From Desmonostoc muscorum FACHB-395 (lineage in GTDB: Bacteria > Cyanobacteriota > Cyanobacteriia > Cyanobacteriales > Nostocaceae), in contig NZ_JACJSF010000007.1 of assembly GCF_014698035.1 (NCBI RefSeq), positions 62,001 through 126,000 on the forward strand: a stretch of 64,000 bases of DNA, given 5' to 3'. A model generated the notes under the pieces. The model was not told where the DNA came from. It was given only the letters and a program-made list of their open reading frames with translations, and made no database searches. The translations under genes were made by a program, and so were the position numbers. Positions 1 to 9,983 of this stretch are shown here, one piece after another (positions within the stretch are counted from its first letter, which is position 1; each line of letters opens with the position of its first letter).

Positions 1-1
1 C

Positions 2-1024
2 GAGCGTGGGCTTACCTTACGACGCAAATTTGATACTGCCGATACGACTAACCCTAGTAATGAGTTCGGTGTAGTTGTCGAACACTTTGGTTATGCTGAT
101 GGTGTTAGTCAACCTATCTTTCTTAAAAAACAGTACGAACGAGAGAAAAGCCTAAAAGGAACTCGTTTCTGGGAACCAGCTGCTCCTTTAAATTTGGTTT
201 TAATTCCCGACCCAAATGGCAAGACGGCAGACGTTAGTTTTGGCAGTTTCTTAGTTTTTCGCAAACTCGAACAGAATGTGCAAGGTTTCAAAACTGCTGA
301 AGCTAAGTTAGGAGAAAGCTTAGGACTGCCAAGAGAATTAGCAGGAGCGATGGCGGTGGGACGTTACGAGGATGGTTCACCTATTGTCCTGCAACCTGGT
401 GACGGTGCTTGGGCGAACACAAACAAACCCGCTATCCCCAACGATTTCAATTATCAAGGTGATAAGTTGGGTTTGACTTGTCCTTTTCATGCCCATATCC
501 GTAAAAGTAATCCCCGATTGGAATCTGTGAAAGCAGATGGTCCTTTCGCTAAGTCGAAGGAGGAAGAACTAGGACACAGAATTGCTCGACGTGGTATTAC
601 CTATGGAGGACCTCTCAGCAGTTCTGAGAATTTAGATGATCTTCCCACCAATGGAGTTGGATTACTTTTCATGTGCTACCAATCAGATATCTGGGAGCAG
701 TTTGAGTTTATTCAGCGTTTTTGGTGTAATAATCCCAACTTCCTTGAACCTGGTATTTCTGGTGGCACAAATCCAAACTATGATAAAACGGGATTAGACG
801 CGGTTATCGGTCAAAAACTGGGTGAGCAAGCCGATCCAGTGATTAATGAAGCTCCTAAACCCCCAAAAAATTGGCCATCACAGTGGGGTAAATCTACAGT
901 CAAGCCCGAAATTCCCGACGAAAATCAATTTGGTCAATTTGTCACTCTCAAAGGTGGGGAATATTTTTTCTCTCCTTCGATTAGTTTTTTAAAAAATCTC
1001 AGTGGTAGTTCACCAAGCAAATAA
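2..1024 (+). CDS. DyP-type heme peroxidase, 5' end outside the window
   Basis: The reading frame is open from the first bases of the window, so the N-terminus is missing; about 340 residues are present. DyP peroxidases are heme enzymes that use hydrogen peroxide to oxidise dyes and phenolic compounds. The family signature GxxDG is present as GYADGVSQP near base 95 and carries the distal aspartate. CPFHAHIRKSNPR, about base 480-520, holds the histidine expected to ligate heme. RIARRGITYG follows with the arginine usually found on the distal side. The C-terminal part ends in the normal region for the family. An internal ATG at 194 is not the real start because the GxxDG motif lies upstream of it. 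No signal peptide can be judged. The substrate is unknown. Confidence 0.9.
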   Translation, partial: ERGLTLRRKFDTADTTNPSNEFGVVVEHFGYADGVSQPIFLKKQYEREKSLKGTRFWEPAAPLNLVLIPDPNGKTADVSFGSFLVFRKLEQNVQGFKTAEAKLGESLGLPRELAGAMAVGRYEDGSPIVLQPGDGAWANTNKPAIPNDFNYQGDKLGLTCPFHAHIRKSNPRLESVKADGPFAKSKEEELGHRIARRGITYGGPLSSSENLDDLPTNGVGLLFMCYQSDIWEQFEFIQRFWCNNPNFLEPGISGGTNPNYDKTGLDAVIGQKLGEQADPVINEAPKPPKNWPSQWGKSTVKPEIPDENQFGQFVTLKGGEYFFSPSISFLKNLSGSSPSK

Positions 1025-1105
1025 GGACTCTAAAAGTCGGGTAAAGGGGAAAGGCAAAAGGTGAAGGGTTTCTACTTTTTCCCTTTCCCCCTTACTCGAA
1101 TAGCA

Positions 1106-1288
1106 CTAAGAAAAGCTAAAAGCTTTACTAATCAAGCCGTTTGTAATTGTTTACATCATTTCGATGTGGTGATGTGTGAAAAATTACTGAGAAAAATTAA
1201 AAAGGCGCTGGTTGCTGATGGAAGAGTGATAGTTGTTGACTTTATTCCTAATGCTGATCGTATTACGCCGCCTCTAAGCAGTAACTAA
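1106..1288 (+). pseudogene. Remnant of a SAM-dependent methyltransferase
   Basis: A short frame reads ...CLHHFDVVMCEKLLRKIKKA followed by LVADGRVIVVDFIPNADRI. This is the post-motif-I core of bacterial O-methyltransferases: HHFD, then a helix, then xGGRVxxxxFxPNxDRxxPP. The SAM-binding N-terminal part and the C-terminal part are absent, and the frame closes at a TAA at 1286. A GTG at 1061 could open the frame, but the first residues are not methyltransferase-like. I read this as a decayed fragment of a formerly full gene, not a working small protein. Confidence 0.6.
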
Positions 1289-1821
1289 TGCCTTTAATTC
1301 CTCAGTTTTTAATCTTGGCCCATAGGATGTAACAATCGGCATACCACCACGAGCGTAATCAGCTGGTTGCAGACATATTTTACGACCACGGGCAGGAATT
1401 TATTAAGTTCCGAAATGGGAAAGAAATTCTAGTTGACACTGCTTATAAGTGGGGATGGGAGCGAGTCGCAGATTATGCGTCCCCGTTTTCAGAAAATAAT
1501 TGGTCGTTGCGCGGTATCAATGCAAGGGAATCTTGATCTACACCTTCTCACGGTAAGCCCTCAAACCTCGAAAAAGCGTGGCTTTTTCCACGGGCTAATT
1601 CTCAATAGCTTTGAGTTAATGAAAAGAGCTAACAGAAAAAATCAGGGCTTAGGAAATCTTTAAAATGAGCTTTTCTATATGCCGTGAAAAGTCAGATATC
1701 TTCTTCTTTTGACGAAGGCATTGCGCTAAATAAACTAGCCCTTATTTAAAGGTTGCGTGAATTTGCTGAAGATTATTGGCATTTTAGTATAAAAAGGCTA
1801 CATTGCTGTGGAGAGTCTCGA
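1289..1821. other. Gene-poor stretch with possible decayed fragments
   Basis: I see no convincing gene here. A minus-strand open stretch from about 1400 down to a stop at 1274-1276 reads ...YARGGMPIVTSYGPRL then KTEELKALVTA. It looks like the C-terminus of a protein I cannot name; stop codons lie just upstream of it. On the plus strand an open stretch from about 1330 to 1534 reads through DIFYDHGQEFIKFRNGKEIL without a good start codon. Both overlap, so at most one can be real. The fragment content fits a degraded region downstream of the methyltransferase remnant. Confidence 0.35.
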
Positions 1822-2517
1822 ATGTTAAATGTTTATCGGAGAAATAAGATCGTGACAATCGTAAATGTACTAAAAAAGTTATCAATAGCTTCTCCTTTCA
1901 TCCTGACAACAGCTTTAGTTTCTGCACCATCTGTATACGCATCTGAAGCGATACAGAGTTTCGCTGGTGGATCTAACTTCCCAGCTTTTAATGGTACAAA
2001 TCAAACAATTGGTTGGTCATTTACTGCTAATGACAACCTCTCGGTTACTGCATTAGGTTTTTACGATCAAACTCTTGCGAATCCTCTATCACAATCCCAC
2101 TTAGTTGGTTTGTGGACATCGGACGGGAATTTACTAGCTTCAACAACTGTCCAAACCACCAGTCCACTAACTGGAAGCTTTCGTTACCAGGATATTACGT
2201 CAGTCAATCTTCTTGCTGGAATGTCATACGTTATTGGTGCTGCAATAACTAGTCCATTTAGTGATATTTATACTGTTCCCGGATTTGTAAATACGGCTCC
2301 AGAAATTACTCTCACCGGTAGCGCCAGAAATGGTTCATCCCAAGGCTTTAGTTTTCCTTCAACCCTGACAGCAGGTAATGGTAGGATTGGCCCCAATTTC
2401 AAATTTGATGTAGTTACCCAAGCTGTTCCCGAACCCGCCTCCATGATTGGTATCTTAGGCTTAGGTGCTTTCGGTATCACGTCTCTTCGTAAACGTAAGC
2501 AATTAGTTACAGAATAA
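1822..2517 (+). CDS. PEP-CTERM sorting-domain exported protein
   Basis: A 231-residue secreted protein. The ATG at 1822 is preceded by a GGAGAG-like ribosome site, so I prefer it to an in-frame start at 1753. Residues about 12-41 form a signal peptide with a basic start, a hydrophobic run and cleavage near VYASEA. The middle resembles the DUF4082-type beta-sandwich: NQTIGWSFTANDNLSVTALG and SHLVGLWTSDGNLLAS. The C-terminus has a PEP-CTERM signal: VPEPASMIG, a short hydrophobic helix and the basic tail RKRK. PEP-CTERM proteins are processed by an exosortase-like system and associate with the envelope or extracellular matrix. No exosortase gene is nearby, which is normal. The specific role is unknown. 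Confidence 0.85.
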   Translation: MLNVYRRNKIVTIVNVLKKLSIASPFILTTALVSAPSVYASEAIQSFAGGSNFPAFNGTNQTIGWSFTANDNLSVTALGFYDQTLANPLSQSHLVGLWTSDGNLLASTTVQTTSPLTGSFRYQDITSVNLLAGMSYVIGAAITSPFSDIYTVPGFVNTAPEITLTGSARNGSSQGFSFPSTLTAGNGRIGPNFKFDVVTQAVPEPASMIGILGLGAFGITSLRKRKQLVTE

Positions 2518-2653
2518 ACGAACGGACAGTAAATAGGACTTTATATGCTTCTTTGCCTCTCCCTTGCGCGTGCGCTGGGGGAGGCGCTTCGCACTCTTGG
2601 GTGTAAGTAGTTCGATGGAGTCGGGGCTTACTACCAAATTGAGACAATTTAGT

Positions 2654-3376
2654 TCAAAGAGTAAGGACATCAATACCAAAACGCTGACGCAGAAAAAGAC
2701 GTAGAGTATGACTGGTGATTTTAGCGGCAACATGGACGCACAGAGCATCAACTTTCTTTCTCAGCAGACGTTCCAAATTACGTCCGGTATTTTGTACCTC
2801 GTTAAATACGCCTTCCAGAGGTTCTGGCAAGCTATTTAATAAACCAATCAATTGCTTTTGGCTGTTGTTGTAATTGGTTAGCTCGATAGGGGGTGAAAAT
2901 CTGATTACCTGTAGTTTTGGAGATATCGCTCTGCCATTGACCACCAATGAATCCTTTGTCAGCCAAGATACGACAACCACGAACGCAGCCTAAAACTGAT
3001 TCGGCGGCAAGACGTTCATCAGTACTGGCAGGCACTAAAGAGTAAACTAAGGGTATACCGTTGAGAGTACTGATGAGTACCAATTTGTAACCAAAGTAGT
3101 TCATTTTCCGACTGGCACACCACCCATAATCAGGACTGCCTGTAAAATCACTTCTGAGTTTATCTCGCTTGTAACCCACTACTGGTACTGGTTTTGTATC
3201 CAACAGTAGGGTACGCTCAAAGATGGCTCCCAACTCCACGACCCAGAAACGTCTTAATTCTTCCAGCATTCCTTCCAAACGTCTGGCTCGTCGGTTGAAC
3301 TGGCTTTGGTCTAACAGTTTTGGGAAGAGGCTCAAATAGTTGGCCCGCATAAACCCTAAAAACTGTTTATTCTGAA
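2654..3376 (-). pseudogene. IS982-like DDE transposase, 5'-truncated and frameshifted
   Basis: Two overlapping minus-strand frames encode parts of one transposase. The upstream frame (3350-2832) starts MRANYLSLFPKLL and contains FNRRARRLEGML, the first catalytic aspartate in LLLDTKPVPVVGY and the second in ILADKGFIGGQW. It stops at 2832. The downstream frame, ending at 2654, continues with LPEPLEGVFNEVQNTGRNLE, which carries the catalytic glutamate. Joining them needs a one-base frame change near 2835-2850. The N-terminal helical part is missing and homologous reading reaches the stop codon of the neighbouring ABC gene, so the 5' end is lost. No terminal inverted repeats were recognised. Assignment to IS982 rests on the FNRR and DDE spacing. 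Confidence 0.75.
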
Positions 3377-3382
3377 AATATC

Positions 3383-5263
3383 CTAGCTTCCCAACATCTG
3401 CAAGTTATGCAAAGTGGCATAAAGCCCTCCCTGTTCCAGTAGTTCATCGTGACTTCCCTGTTCGATTAATTCGCCACGCTTGAGAACAAAAATCCGGTCT
3501 ACATTGCGAATCGTAGACAGGCGATGAGCGATAATAATGGCGGTACGTCTGAGCATTAGCTGGTTTAATGCCTCTTGCACTAAAGCTTCTGTGCCAACAT
3601 CTAAACTAGCGGTAGCTTCATCTAACACCAAAATTTGTGGATCGCGAATAGCAGCCCGCGCAAAGGCTAAAAGTTGCTTTTGACCACTAGAAATATTTGT
3701 GCCCCGTTCTCGAAGTTGAGTATCATAACCCTGGGGTAGTTCTTCTATAAATTGGGCAATGTTGGTTTGCTCTGCTGCTTGTTGAATCTGTTCAATGGTA
3801 TAGCCATCTCCTAAAGAAATGTTGCTTTTAACATCGCCAGCAAACAAAAAGCCTTCTTGTAAAATTACTGCCATGTAGCGCCGCAGTTCTGCCTGTGGGA
3901 CTTCTCGAATATCTACGCCATCGATGAGAATGCGTCCTTTGGTGGGTTCATAGAGACGGCATAAAAGCCGGATGATCGAAGTTTTGCCCGCACCGGTGGG
4001 GCCAACTAATGCCACTTTTTCACCAGGACGAATAGTGAAATCTAAGTCTTTAATTACGTAATCATCATTTTTATAAGCAAACCAGACATGATCAAAGCAA
4101 ATCTCTCCCAGTTCAGGCGGGGAAGTAATATCTGGGGATTCTAGATTTGCAACGATTTCATCTATGTAGCCGAATTTAGCATCAAATATTGAGAAGCGCA
4201 CATTGGCGCGATCGCGGATTTCTATCGGTTCATCTAATATATCGCCTACGCGTTCAATAGCAGTAAAACCAGCTTGAATTACTGTAAATTTTTCGGCAAA
4301 ATCTCTTAAAGGATCAAATAATCGCTGGGCATACAAGACAAATGCCGATAAAGTCCCAAAAGCTATACTTTTTCCTAACAGTAACCAACCACCCATACAC
4401 AAAACAGCTGCGATCGCAATCAGCCCAATCCATTCTAAGGTTGCTGAAATAAATGAATCATAAAAAATGGTTTGATCCATTTGCTGAGTGTACCGGCTGT
4501 TGGTGGCACGAAACAGTTCGGCATTAAATTTTTCCCTGCGGAATAACTGCACTACGTTAATGCCAAGGACATTTTCTTGTAGCTGTGAGTTCAATATAGA
4601 AAGTTCTTCCCGCCCTTTGTAATTGGCTTTGCGGTACTGTTGCTGAATGTAAACAATTAACCAGGTAACTGGTAATAGCATCAATAGCAGCAAACAAGTC
4701 AGTTGCCATTCGATGGAAAACATTAAACCCAAAATCACCAGCATGGAAAACAAATTGGACACGATGCCAATTGCCCCAGTAGAAAAGACATCGCCTAAGA
4801 CTTCCACATCGCTGGTGATTCTGGTGATTAATTTACCTACGGGTGTACGGTCAAAAAAGCGTACTGCTAGAGATGTTACGTGCTGAAATAAATCTTGGCG
4901 AATTGCGGCGGTGATTTGTTGCCCTAGCTTCTGTACTAAATAACCCTGGTACCCTGTAAAAATCAATCGGATTGCGATCGCCACAAACAACAATCCCTCC
5001 AGGATATTTAACCCTTCGGACAAGGGGCGATTCCTGAGAAATTCGTAAGCGCTTGGTTCATTGCGAATTAGGGAGATAACTTGGCCAATCAACAGAGGTT
5101 GGACGGCATTAGCTAGGGCGATGGGTATGAGTAGACACATCGACAGCGCCAATAGTTGTCCGTTACGACGGGCATAAGGCACTAGACGCAAAAACAATCG
5201 CCAGTCATTTTCACGCCGACGGGGTTGCGTATAAGATTTTTTGAGAGATTGATAGATGCTCAT
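3383..5263 (-). CDS. ABC exporter, fused membrane and ATPase domains
   Basis: A 626-residue half-size exporter of the multidrug/lipid (MdlB/MsbA-like) type; it should act as a dimer in the plasma membrane. Residues about 35-335 are the six-helix ABC transmembrane domain. The nucleotide-binding domain follows from about 385. Walker A is GPTGAGKTS near residue 419. The ABC signature is NISSGQKQL and Walker B is ILVLDEATASLD near residue 541, followed by the H-loop in AHRLSTIRN. All ATPase motifs are intact. The protein ends LHNLQMLGS, and a truncated transposase abuts directly downstream. The substrate cannot be told from the sequence. Confidence 0.92.
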   Translation of the reverse strand: MSIYQSLKKSYTQPRRRENDWRLFLRLVPYARRNGQLLALSMCLLIPIALANAVQPLLIGQVISLIRNEPSAYEFLRNRPLSEGLNILEGLLFVAIAIRLIFTGYQGYLVQKLGQQITAAIRQDLFQHVTSLAVRFFDRTPVGKLITRITSDVEVLGDVFSTGAIGIVSNLFSMLVILGLMFSIEWQLTCLLLLMLLPVTWLIVYIQQQYRKANYKGREELSILNSQLQENVLGINVVQLFRREKFNAELFRATNSRYTQQMDQTIFYDSFISATLEWIGLIAIAAVLCMGGWLLLGKSIAFGTLSAFVLYAQRLFDPLRDFAEKFTVIQAGFTAIERVGDILDEPIEIRDRANVRFSIFDAKFGYIDEIVANLESPDITSPPELGEICFDHVWFAYKNDDYVIKDLDFTIRPGEKVALVGPTGAGKTSIIRLLCRLYEPTKGRILIDGVDIREVPQAELRRYMAVILQEGFLFAGDVKSNISLGDGYTIEQIQQAAEQTNIAQFIEELPQGYDTQLRERGTNISSGQKQLLAFARAAIRDPQILVLDEATASLDVGTEALVQEALNQLMLRRTAIIIAHRLSTIRNVDRIFVLKRGELIEQGSHDELLEQGGLYATLHNLQMLGS

Positions 5264-5434
5264 AGTAAGAGCATTATATTAATGTTTCTAAAAAAATACG
5301 CATATTTAAAGTAGCTTTTGTCCTACGACTCTAATACCATGCCTGAGATAGAAACCGCAAGATTCCTACTCAGACATAGATGTAGCGTATTATGCTCTAG
5401 CTTGTTCAAAATGGCAGCTAGATGATTCTCTTGA

Positions 5435-6525
<1,091 letters not shown>

Positions 6526-6550
6526 TCAGTCTTAACCGCCAGCACTATCC

Positions 6551-7294
6551 TTACCAAGGCTGCGTGGTTGGGCCAATCGTAAATTCGTTCACGTTTGTGT
6601 CTTCTGGTTGGTCAATCGCAAACGCCACAACATTGGCTACTCGATCAGGTGAGATGCCATATCGTTCATACAACTTTGTCATTGCTTCAGCCGCATCTGG
6701 GTCAGTAATCTGACTTAACAACTCCGTGTTAATTGCAGCAGGATAAATGGTTGCAGTCCGAATGTTAGTCCCTTCTTGAGCAGATTCTATGCGTAGAACT
6801 TCCATGAAATTGCGTACAAACCATTTCGTCCCACCATACACCGCACCACCTGGATAAGCTTTTAATCCAGCCACCGATGAAGTTGCGATAATATGCCCAG
6901 ATTTTTGGCTAATAAACGTTGGCAACACAGCAGCGATACCATTTAGCACACCCTTAATATTGATATCAACCGTTTGATGCCATTCATCAGTTTTCAATGC
7001 AGAAAGTGGAGAAGTTGGCATTATGCCAGCGTTCAAGAAAATAACATCTACGTTTCCAAATGTTTCCTTGGCAAGTTTGACTATCTGGGCGTTATCAGAT
7101 GGGTTAACCACATCCATCACTTGATAGACTGCTTGTCCGCCAGCTTTTTGAATTTCATCAACCAGTTGTCTCAATTGCTGCTCGCGTCGCGCACCCAATA
7201 CGACCTTAGCTCCTTTGTTGGCAAGCAATTTCGCACTTGCTTCACCAATCCCTGATGATGCGCCGGTAATAATTACAACTTTGTCTTGAATCAT
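6551..7294 (-). CDS. Short-chain dehydrogenase/reductase
   Basis: A 247-residue classical SDR. The nucleotide-binding motif TGASSGIG lies at residues 10-17, followed by the NAG motif in IFLNAGIMP. The catalytic serine is in ATSSVAG and the YxxxK pair is YGGTK near residue 155. The length is typical. It probably reduces or oxidises a carbonyl/alcohol with NADP(H); the substrate is unknown. It lies 82 bases upstream of the AKR start in the same direction. Unlike the hydrolase and the other SDR in this block, its codon use is closer to the A+T-richer cyanobacterial background, so the block may be a mosaic. Confidence 0.92.
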   Translation of the reverse strand: MIQDKVVIITGASSGIGEASAKLLANKGAKVVLGARREQQLRQLVDEIQKAGGQAVYQVMDVVNPSDNAQIVKLAKETFGNVDVIFLNAGIMPTSPLSALKTDEWHQTVDINIKGVLNGIAAVLPTFISQKSGHIIATSSVAGLKAYPGGAVYGGTKWFVRNFMEVLRIESAQEGTNIRTATIYPAAINTELLSQITDPDAAEAMTKLYERYGISPDRVANVVAFAIDQPEDTNVNEFTIGPTTQPW

Positions 7295-7335
7295 CTTCTT
7301 CCTCTTTTTATTGGTTTTTTAAACGGGGGAGTGCA

Positions 7336-8448
7336 TCAACGAGTGAGATGCTGATTGAAAAAGGATGTAAGTTTTTCCCAGGGAATCAGGTTCACTCGGT
7401 CATACAAATCGACGTGTCCCGCATTGGGAACGATGTAGAGATCCTTTGGCTCGGCGGCGCGTTTGTAGGCATCTTCGCTGAACTCCCTCGAATGTGCATT
7501 GTCACCCGTGATGAACAGCATAGGACGAGGCGAAATCGTCTCAATGTCGTTGAACGGGTAGAAGTTCATGAATTTCGGGTAGAAGTTCATGAATTTGATG
7601 TTGCTGGTAAGTGTCGGGTGCGTTGTCTGTTTCGGCGATGAACCTTGGGGTGTGTATTCGCCCCTGGGAGTGCGGTAGAAGTCATAAAACTCACGCTCAA
7701 TAGCGGTGGAGTTCTCATTCAGTTCATGCACAGTTCCGCTTGTGTATTTGGTCTCGCCGCCCGTGAACTCCACATAGCGTTGTTCAGCCGCCTCTGCGAT
7801 CGCTTTCTTTCTCTGTTCAAGGGTCGTAGAACGCCTCAACCCGTTACGGTTGGCTGCACCCATGTCGTACATACTGACCGTCGCAATGGCCTTCAAGCGC
7901 GGGTCGATCTTGGCGGCGCTGATGGCAAAGCTCCCGCTACCGCAAATCCCCAGAATGCCAATCCGGTTCCTGTCAACGAATGGCCGGGTACCCAAAAAAT
8001 CTACCGCAGCACTGAAATCCTCGGCATAAATATCCGGCGAAACAACGTTGCGGGGCTGCCCCTCACTCTCGCCCCAGAAGGACAAATCGAGGGACAAGGT
8101 GACGAATCCCTGGTCAGCCAGCTTTTGGGCATACAGATTTGCGCTCTGTTCTTTGACTGCGCCCATTGGGTGTCCAACAATGATTGCCGGATTCTTAGCG
8201 TTGGGATTCAAGGTTTTGGGAATGAAGAGATTTCCAGCAACCTGCATGTTGTATTGGTTTTTGAACGTAATCTTTTGCATAGTTACCTTGTCGCTCTTAT
8301 AGAAGTTGTCCGCCCCATTGACCACAGCAGACTGCTGTACGGGTGCCTGGGATATCTGACGCGAGACCTGTGTTTTGTCAAGCGCAACTGCCGCCGTCGT
8401 CGTGCCGATTGCACTTATCAAGAGGGGGAGTATAACGAGGTGTTTCAT
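7336..8448 (-). CDS. Exported alpha/beta hydrolase, COG1073-like
   Basis: A 370-residue protein starting at the ATG at 8448, which has GGAG about seven bases upstream. The first 22 residues, MKHLVILPLLISAIG and onwards, form a signal peptide, suggesting export. The fold is an alpha/beta hydrolase. The oxyanion region is GHPMGAVKEQS. The nucleophile elbow reads GICGSGSFA, with cysteine where serine is common, as in dienelactone-hydrolase-like enzymes. A downstream acid lies in FITGDNAHS and a histidine in PNAGHVDLYD. Near residue 290 there is a perfect in-frame 21-bp tandem duplication that doubles a seven-residue unit (KFMNFYP). It sits in the middle of the redox gene block and may hydrolyse a product made by its neighbours. 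The substrate is unknown. Confidence 0.85.
   Translation of the reverse strand: MKHLVILPLLISAIGTTTAAVALDKTQVSRQISQAPVQQSAVVNGADNFYKSDKVTMQKITFKNQYNMQVAGNLFIPKTLNPNAKNPAIIVGHPMGAVKEQSANLYAQKLADQGFVTLSLDLSFWGESEGQPRNVVSPDIYAEDFSAAVDFLGTRPFVDRNRIGILGICGSGSFAISAAKIDPRLKAIATVSMYDMGAANRNGLRRSTTLEQRKKAIAEAAEQRYVEFTGGETKYTSGTVHELNENSTAIEREFYDFYRTPRGEYTPQGSSPKQTTHPTLTSNIKFMNFYPKFMNFYPFNDIETISPRPMLFITGDNAHSREFSEDAYKRAAEPKDLYIVPNAGHVDLYDRVNLIPWEKLTSFFNQHLTR
7555..7596. repeat. Perfect 2 x 21-bp in-frame tandem duplication
   Basis: Bases 7555-7575 and 7576-7596 are identical. Each begins CGGGTAGAAGTTC. The duplication is inside the hydrolase gene and adds seven residues without breaking the frame. Perfect identity suggests a recent slippage or assembly event. 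Confidence 0.95.
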
Positions 8449-8547
8449 TGAGTTCTCCAAATGTGGGGATTGGTTCGCTACGGTTCGACGCGTCTGCTTG
8501 GCGGGATCTCCACTCGCTGCAACGGTGTCACGGTTGGCGACGAACAA

Positions 8548-9321
8548 TCACTGCACCGTTTGACCGCCATCGACGACCAAGGCGTGTCCGACGACGAAGG
8601 CAGCCGCGTCTGAACACAGCCAGACAACGGCATTGGCAATCTCTTCGGGCTGACCCATCCGTCCGACCGGCTCCTCCGAAATTACCTGCTTGCGTCCTTC
8701 AGCAGTGCCGCCAGTGAAGCGATCCATCATCGGTGTGTCAATGTAACCGGGGGCAACGGCGTTGACGCGGATGTTCTGCGAGGCATAGTCGAGAGCCGCC
8801 GACTTGGTGAGTCCGATCACGCCGTGTTTTGCGGCGGTGTATGCAGCTCCGCCCTTGATGCCTATGATCCCGGCACCCGATGATGTATTCACGATCGCCC
8901 CGCCGCCTTGCTTGAGTAGCAGTGGAATTTCATATTTCATGCACAGAAAAACGCCGCGCAGGTCGATGTCTACGATCCGATCCCACTCTTCTTCTTCGAT
9001 TTCCGCTGTTGCTGTATTTTTCTGCTCCACACCGGCGTTGTTGAAGGCAAAGTCCAGCCGCCCAAAGGTCTCGATGGTCTTGGAAAGAGCCGCCTTCACG
9101 TCCTCGCTTCGTGTCACATTGCACTTGACGGCGATCGCTCGTCCGCCGAGTTCTTCGATCATGTGTACCGTTTCTTGATTGCCCTGTTCTGAAACGTCGG
9201 CGACCACTACATTAGCGCCTTCACGAGCAAATGCCAGCGCCGTAGCTCGACCGATGCCGTTTGCTGCTCCGGTTACAAACGCAACTTTTCCTGTGTACTT
9301 TCGATTCTCGTTCGTTGTCAT
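8548..9321 (-). CDS. Short-chain dehydrogenase, glucose-1-dehydrogenase-like
   Basis: A 257-residue SDR. The cofactor motif TGAANGIG is at residues 18-25, with VVVADVSEQG and the conserved CNVT turn after it. NNAG is present in FAFNNAGVEQ. The catalytic serines are in NTSSGAG and the YxxxK pair is YTAAK. The C-terminus VVDGGQTVQ is typical of the family. The gene is clearly more G+C-rich than its chromosomal surroundings. It lies between the cupin and the hydrolase, 99 bases before the hydrolase start, in the same direction. An oxidoreductase role with NAD(P) is secure; the substrate is not. Confidence 0.93.
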   Translation of the reverse strand: MTTNENRKYTGKVAFVTGAANGIGRATALAFAREGANVVVADVSEQGNQETVHMIEELGGRAIAVKCNVTRSEDVKAALSKTIETFGRLDFAFNNAGVEQKNTATAEIEEEEWDRIVDIDLRGVFLCMKYEIPLLLKQGGGAIVNTSSGAGIIGIKGGAAYTAAKHGVIGLTKSAALDYASQNIRVNAVAPGYIDTPMMDRFTGGTAEGRKQVISEEPVGRMGQPEEIANAVVWLCSDAAAFVVGHALVVDGGQTVQ

Positions 9322-9378
9322 GATTTTTTTCCTTTAATTCTTTACCTAACAAGGTCTTAAAACCACCAGATGCAAAGA

Positions 9379-9774
9379 TCAGTTGGGATACTGCTCGTCG
9401 CTGACATGCTCCAGCCAGTCCACAGGCTTACCATCGAGCCATTCCTGAATGGCGATGTGCGTCATGGATGTGGTTGCTGTAGCACCGTGCCAATGCTTCT
9501 CACCCGGCGAGATCCAAATCGCGTCTCCCGGTCGAATTTCCTCGATCGCACCGCCCCATCGCTGTATAAGTCCACAGCCAGCCGTCACGATTAGGGTTTG
9601 TCCCAATGGGTGGGTATGCAATGCTGTCCTAGCACCAGGCTCAAATGTGACACTGGCTCCAGACGTGCGCGCTGGATTGTGTGCCTCAAACAGGGGGTCA
9701 ACGCGGACAGTGCCGGTAAAATACTCAGCCGACCCTTTGGCGGAAGGCTGTGAGCCACTTCTTTTGATGTCCAT
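9379..9774 (-). CDS. Small cupin-domain protein
   Basis: A 131-residue single-domain cupin started at the ATG at 9774, with AAGGA nine bases upstream; an in-frame extension to 9837 lacks family character. Cupin motif 1 is visible as [17 protein letters not shown], with two metal-binding histidines, and motif 2 as [17 protein letters not shown]. Such RmlC-like cupins appear as metal enzymes (for example mandelonitrile-lyase-like or carboxymuconolactone-linked proteins) or as sensors. It is the first gene of the minus-strand block and lies back to back with the AraC gene, so it is probably the promoter-proximal gene of the regulated operon. Confidence 0.88.
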   Translation of the reverse strand: MDIKRSGSQPSAKGSAEYFTGTVRVDPLFEAHNPARTSGASVTFEPGARTALHTHPLGQTLIVTAGCGLIQRWGGAIEEIRPGDAIWISPGEKHWHGATATTSMTHIAIQEWLDGKPVDWLEHVSDEQYPN

Positions 9775-9941
9775 TTTCTTAATTCCTTCACTTGATACAA
9801 TTTCGGTGGCTAGGAGGCAAGTCTCTTGCCCGATCAAAACTGAGTTTTCTATTAAATAAAAATCCAGAATGCTTATAAGAAACGGAAATAATTTTCCATT
9901 GCTTTAGCTTCATTCTAAGAATCCTGAAGAATAAGCAATAG

Positions 9942-9961
9942 AACGATCGTCTAAGATCGTT
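9942..9961. promoter_or_regulatory. Inverted repeat in the divergent AraC/cupin promoter region
   Basis: AACGATC (9942-9948), six bases, then GATCGTT (9955-9961) form a perfect seven-base dyad. It lies between the divergent cupin and AraC starts, 22 bases upstream of the AraC ATG. The position suits an operator for autoregulation or control of the block, but no binding evidence exists. Confidence 0.4.
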
Positions 9962-9983
9962 GTACAATTCTGCAAACTTAGAA

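Noticed and set aside
1433..1663. 76-residue protein on the plus strand
   Set aside because: No ribosome site, no family character, and basic/low-order composition.
2832..2980. Programmed frameshift in the IS982-like transposase
   Set aside because: The family is not known to use frameshifting, no clear slippery hairpin was seen, and the 5' end is already missing, so decay is simpler.
7645..8451. 268-residue plus-strand frame opposite the hydrolase
   Set aside because: It is the antisense shadow of a well-supported G+C-rich gene.
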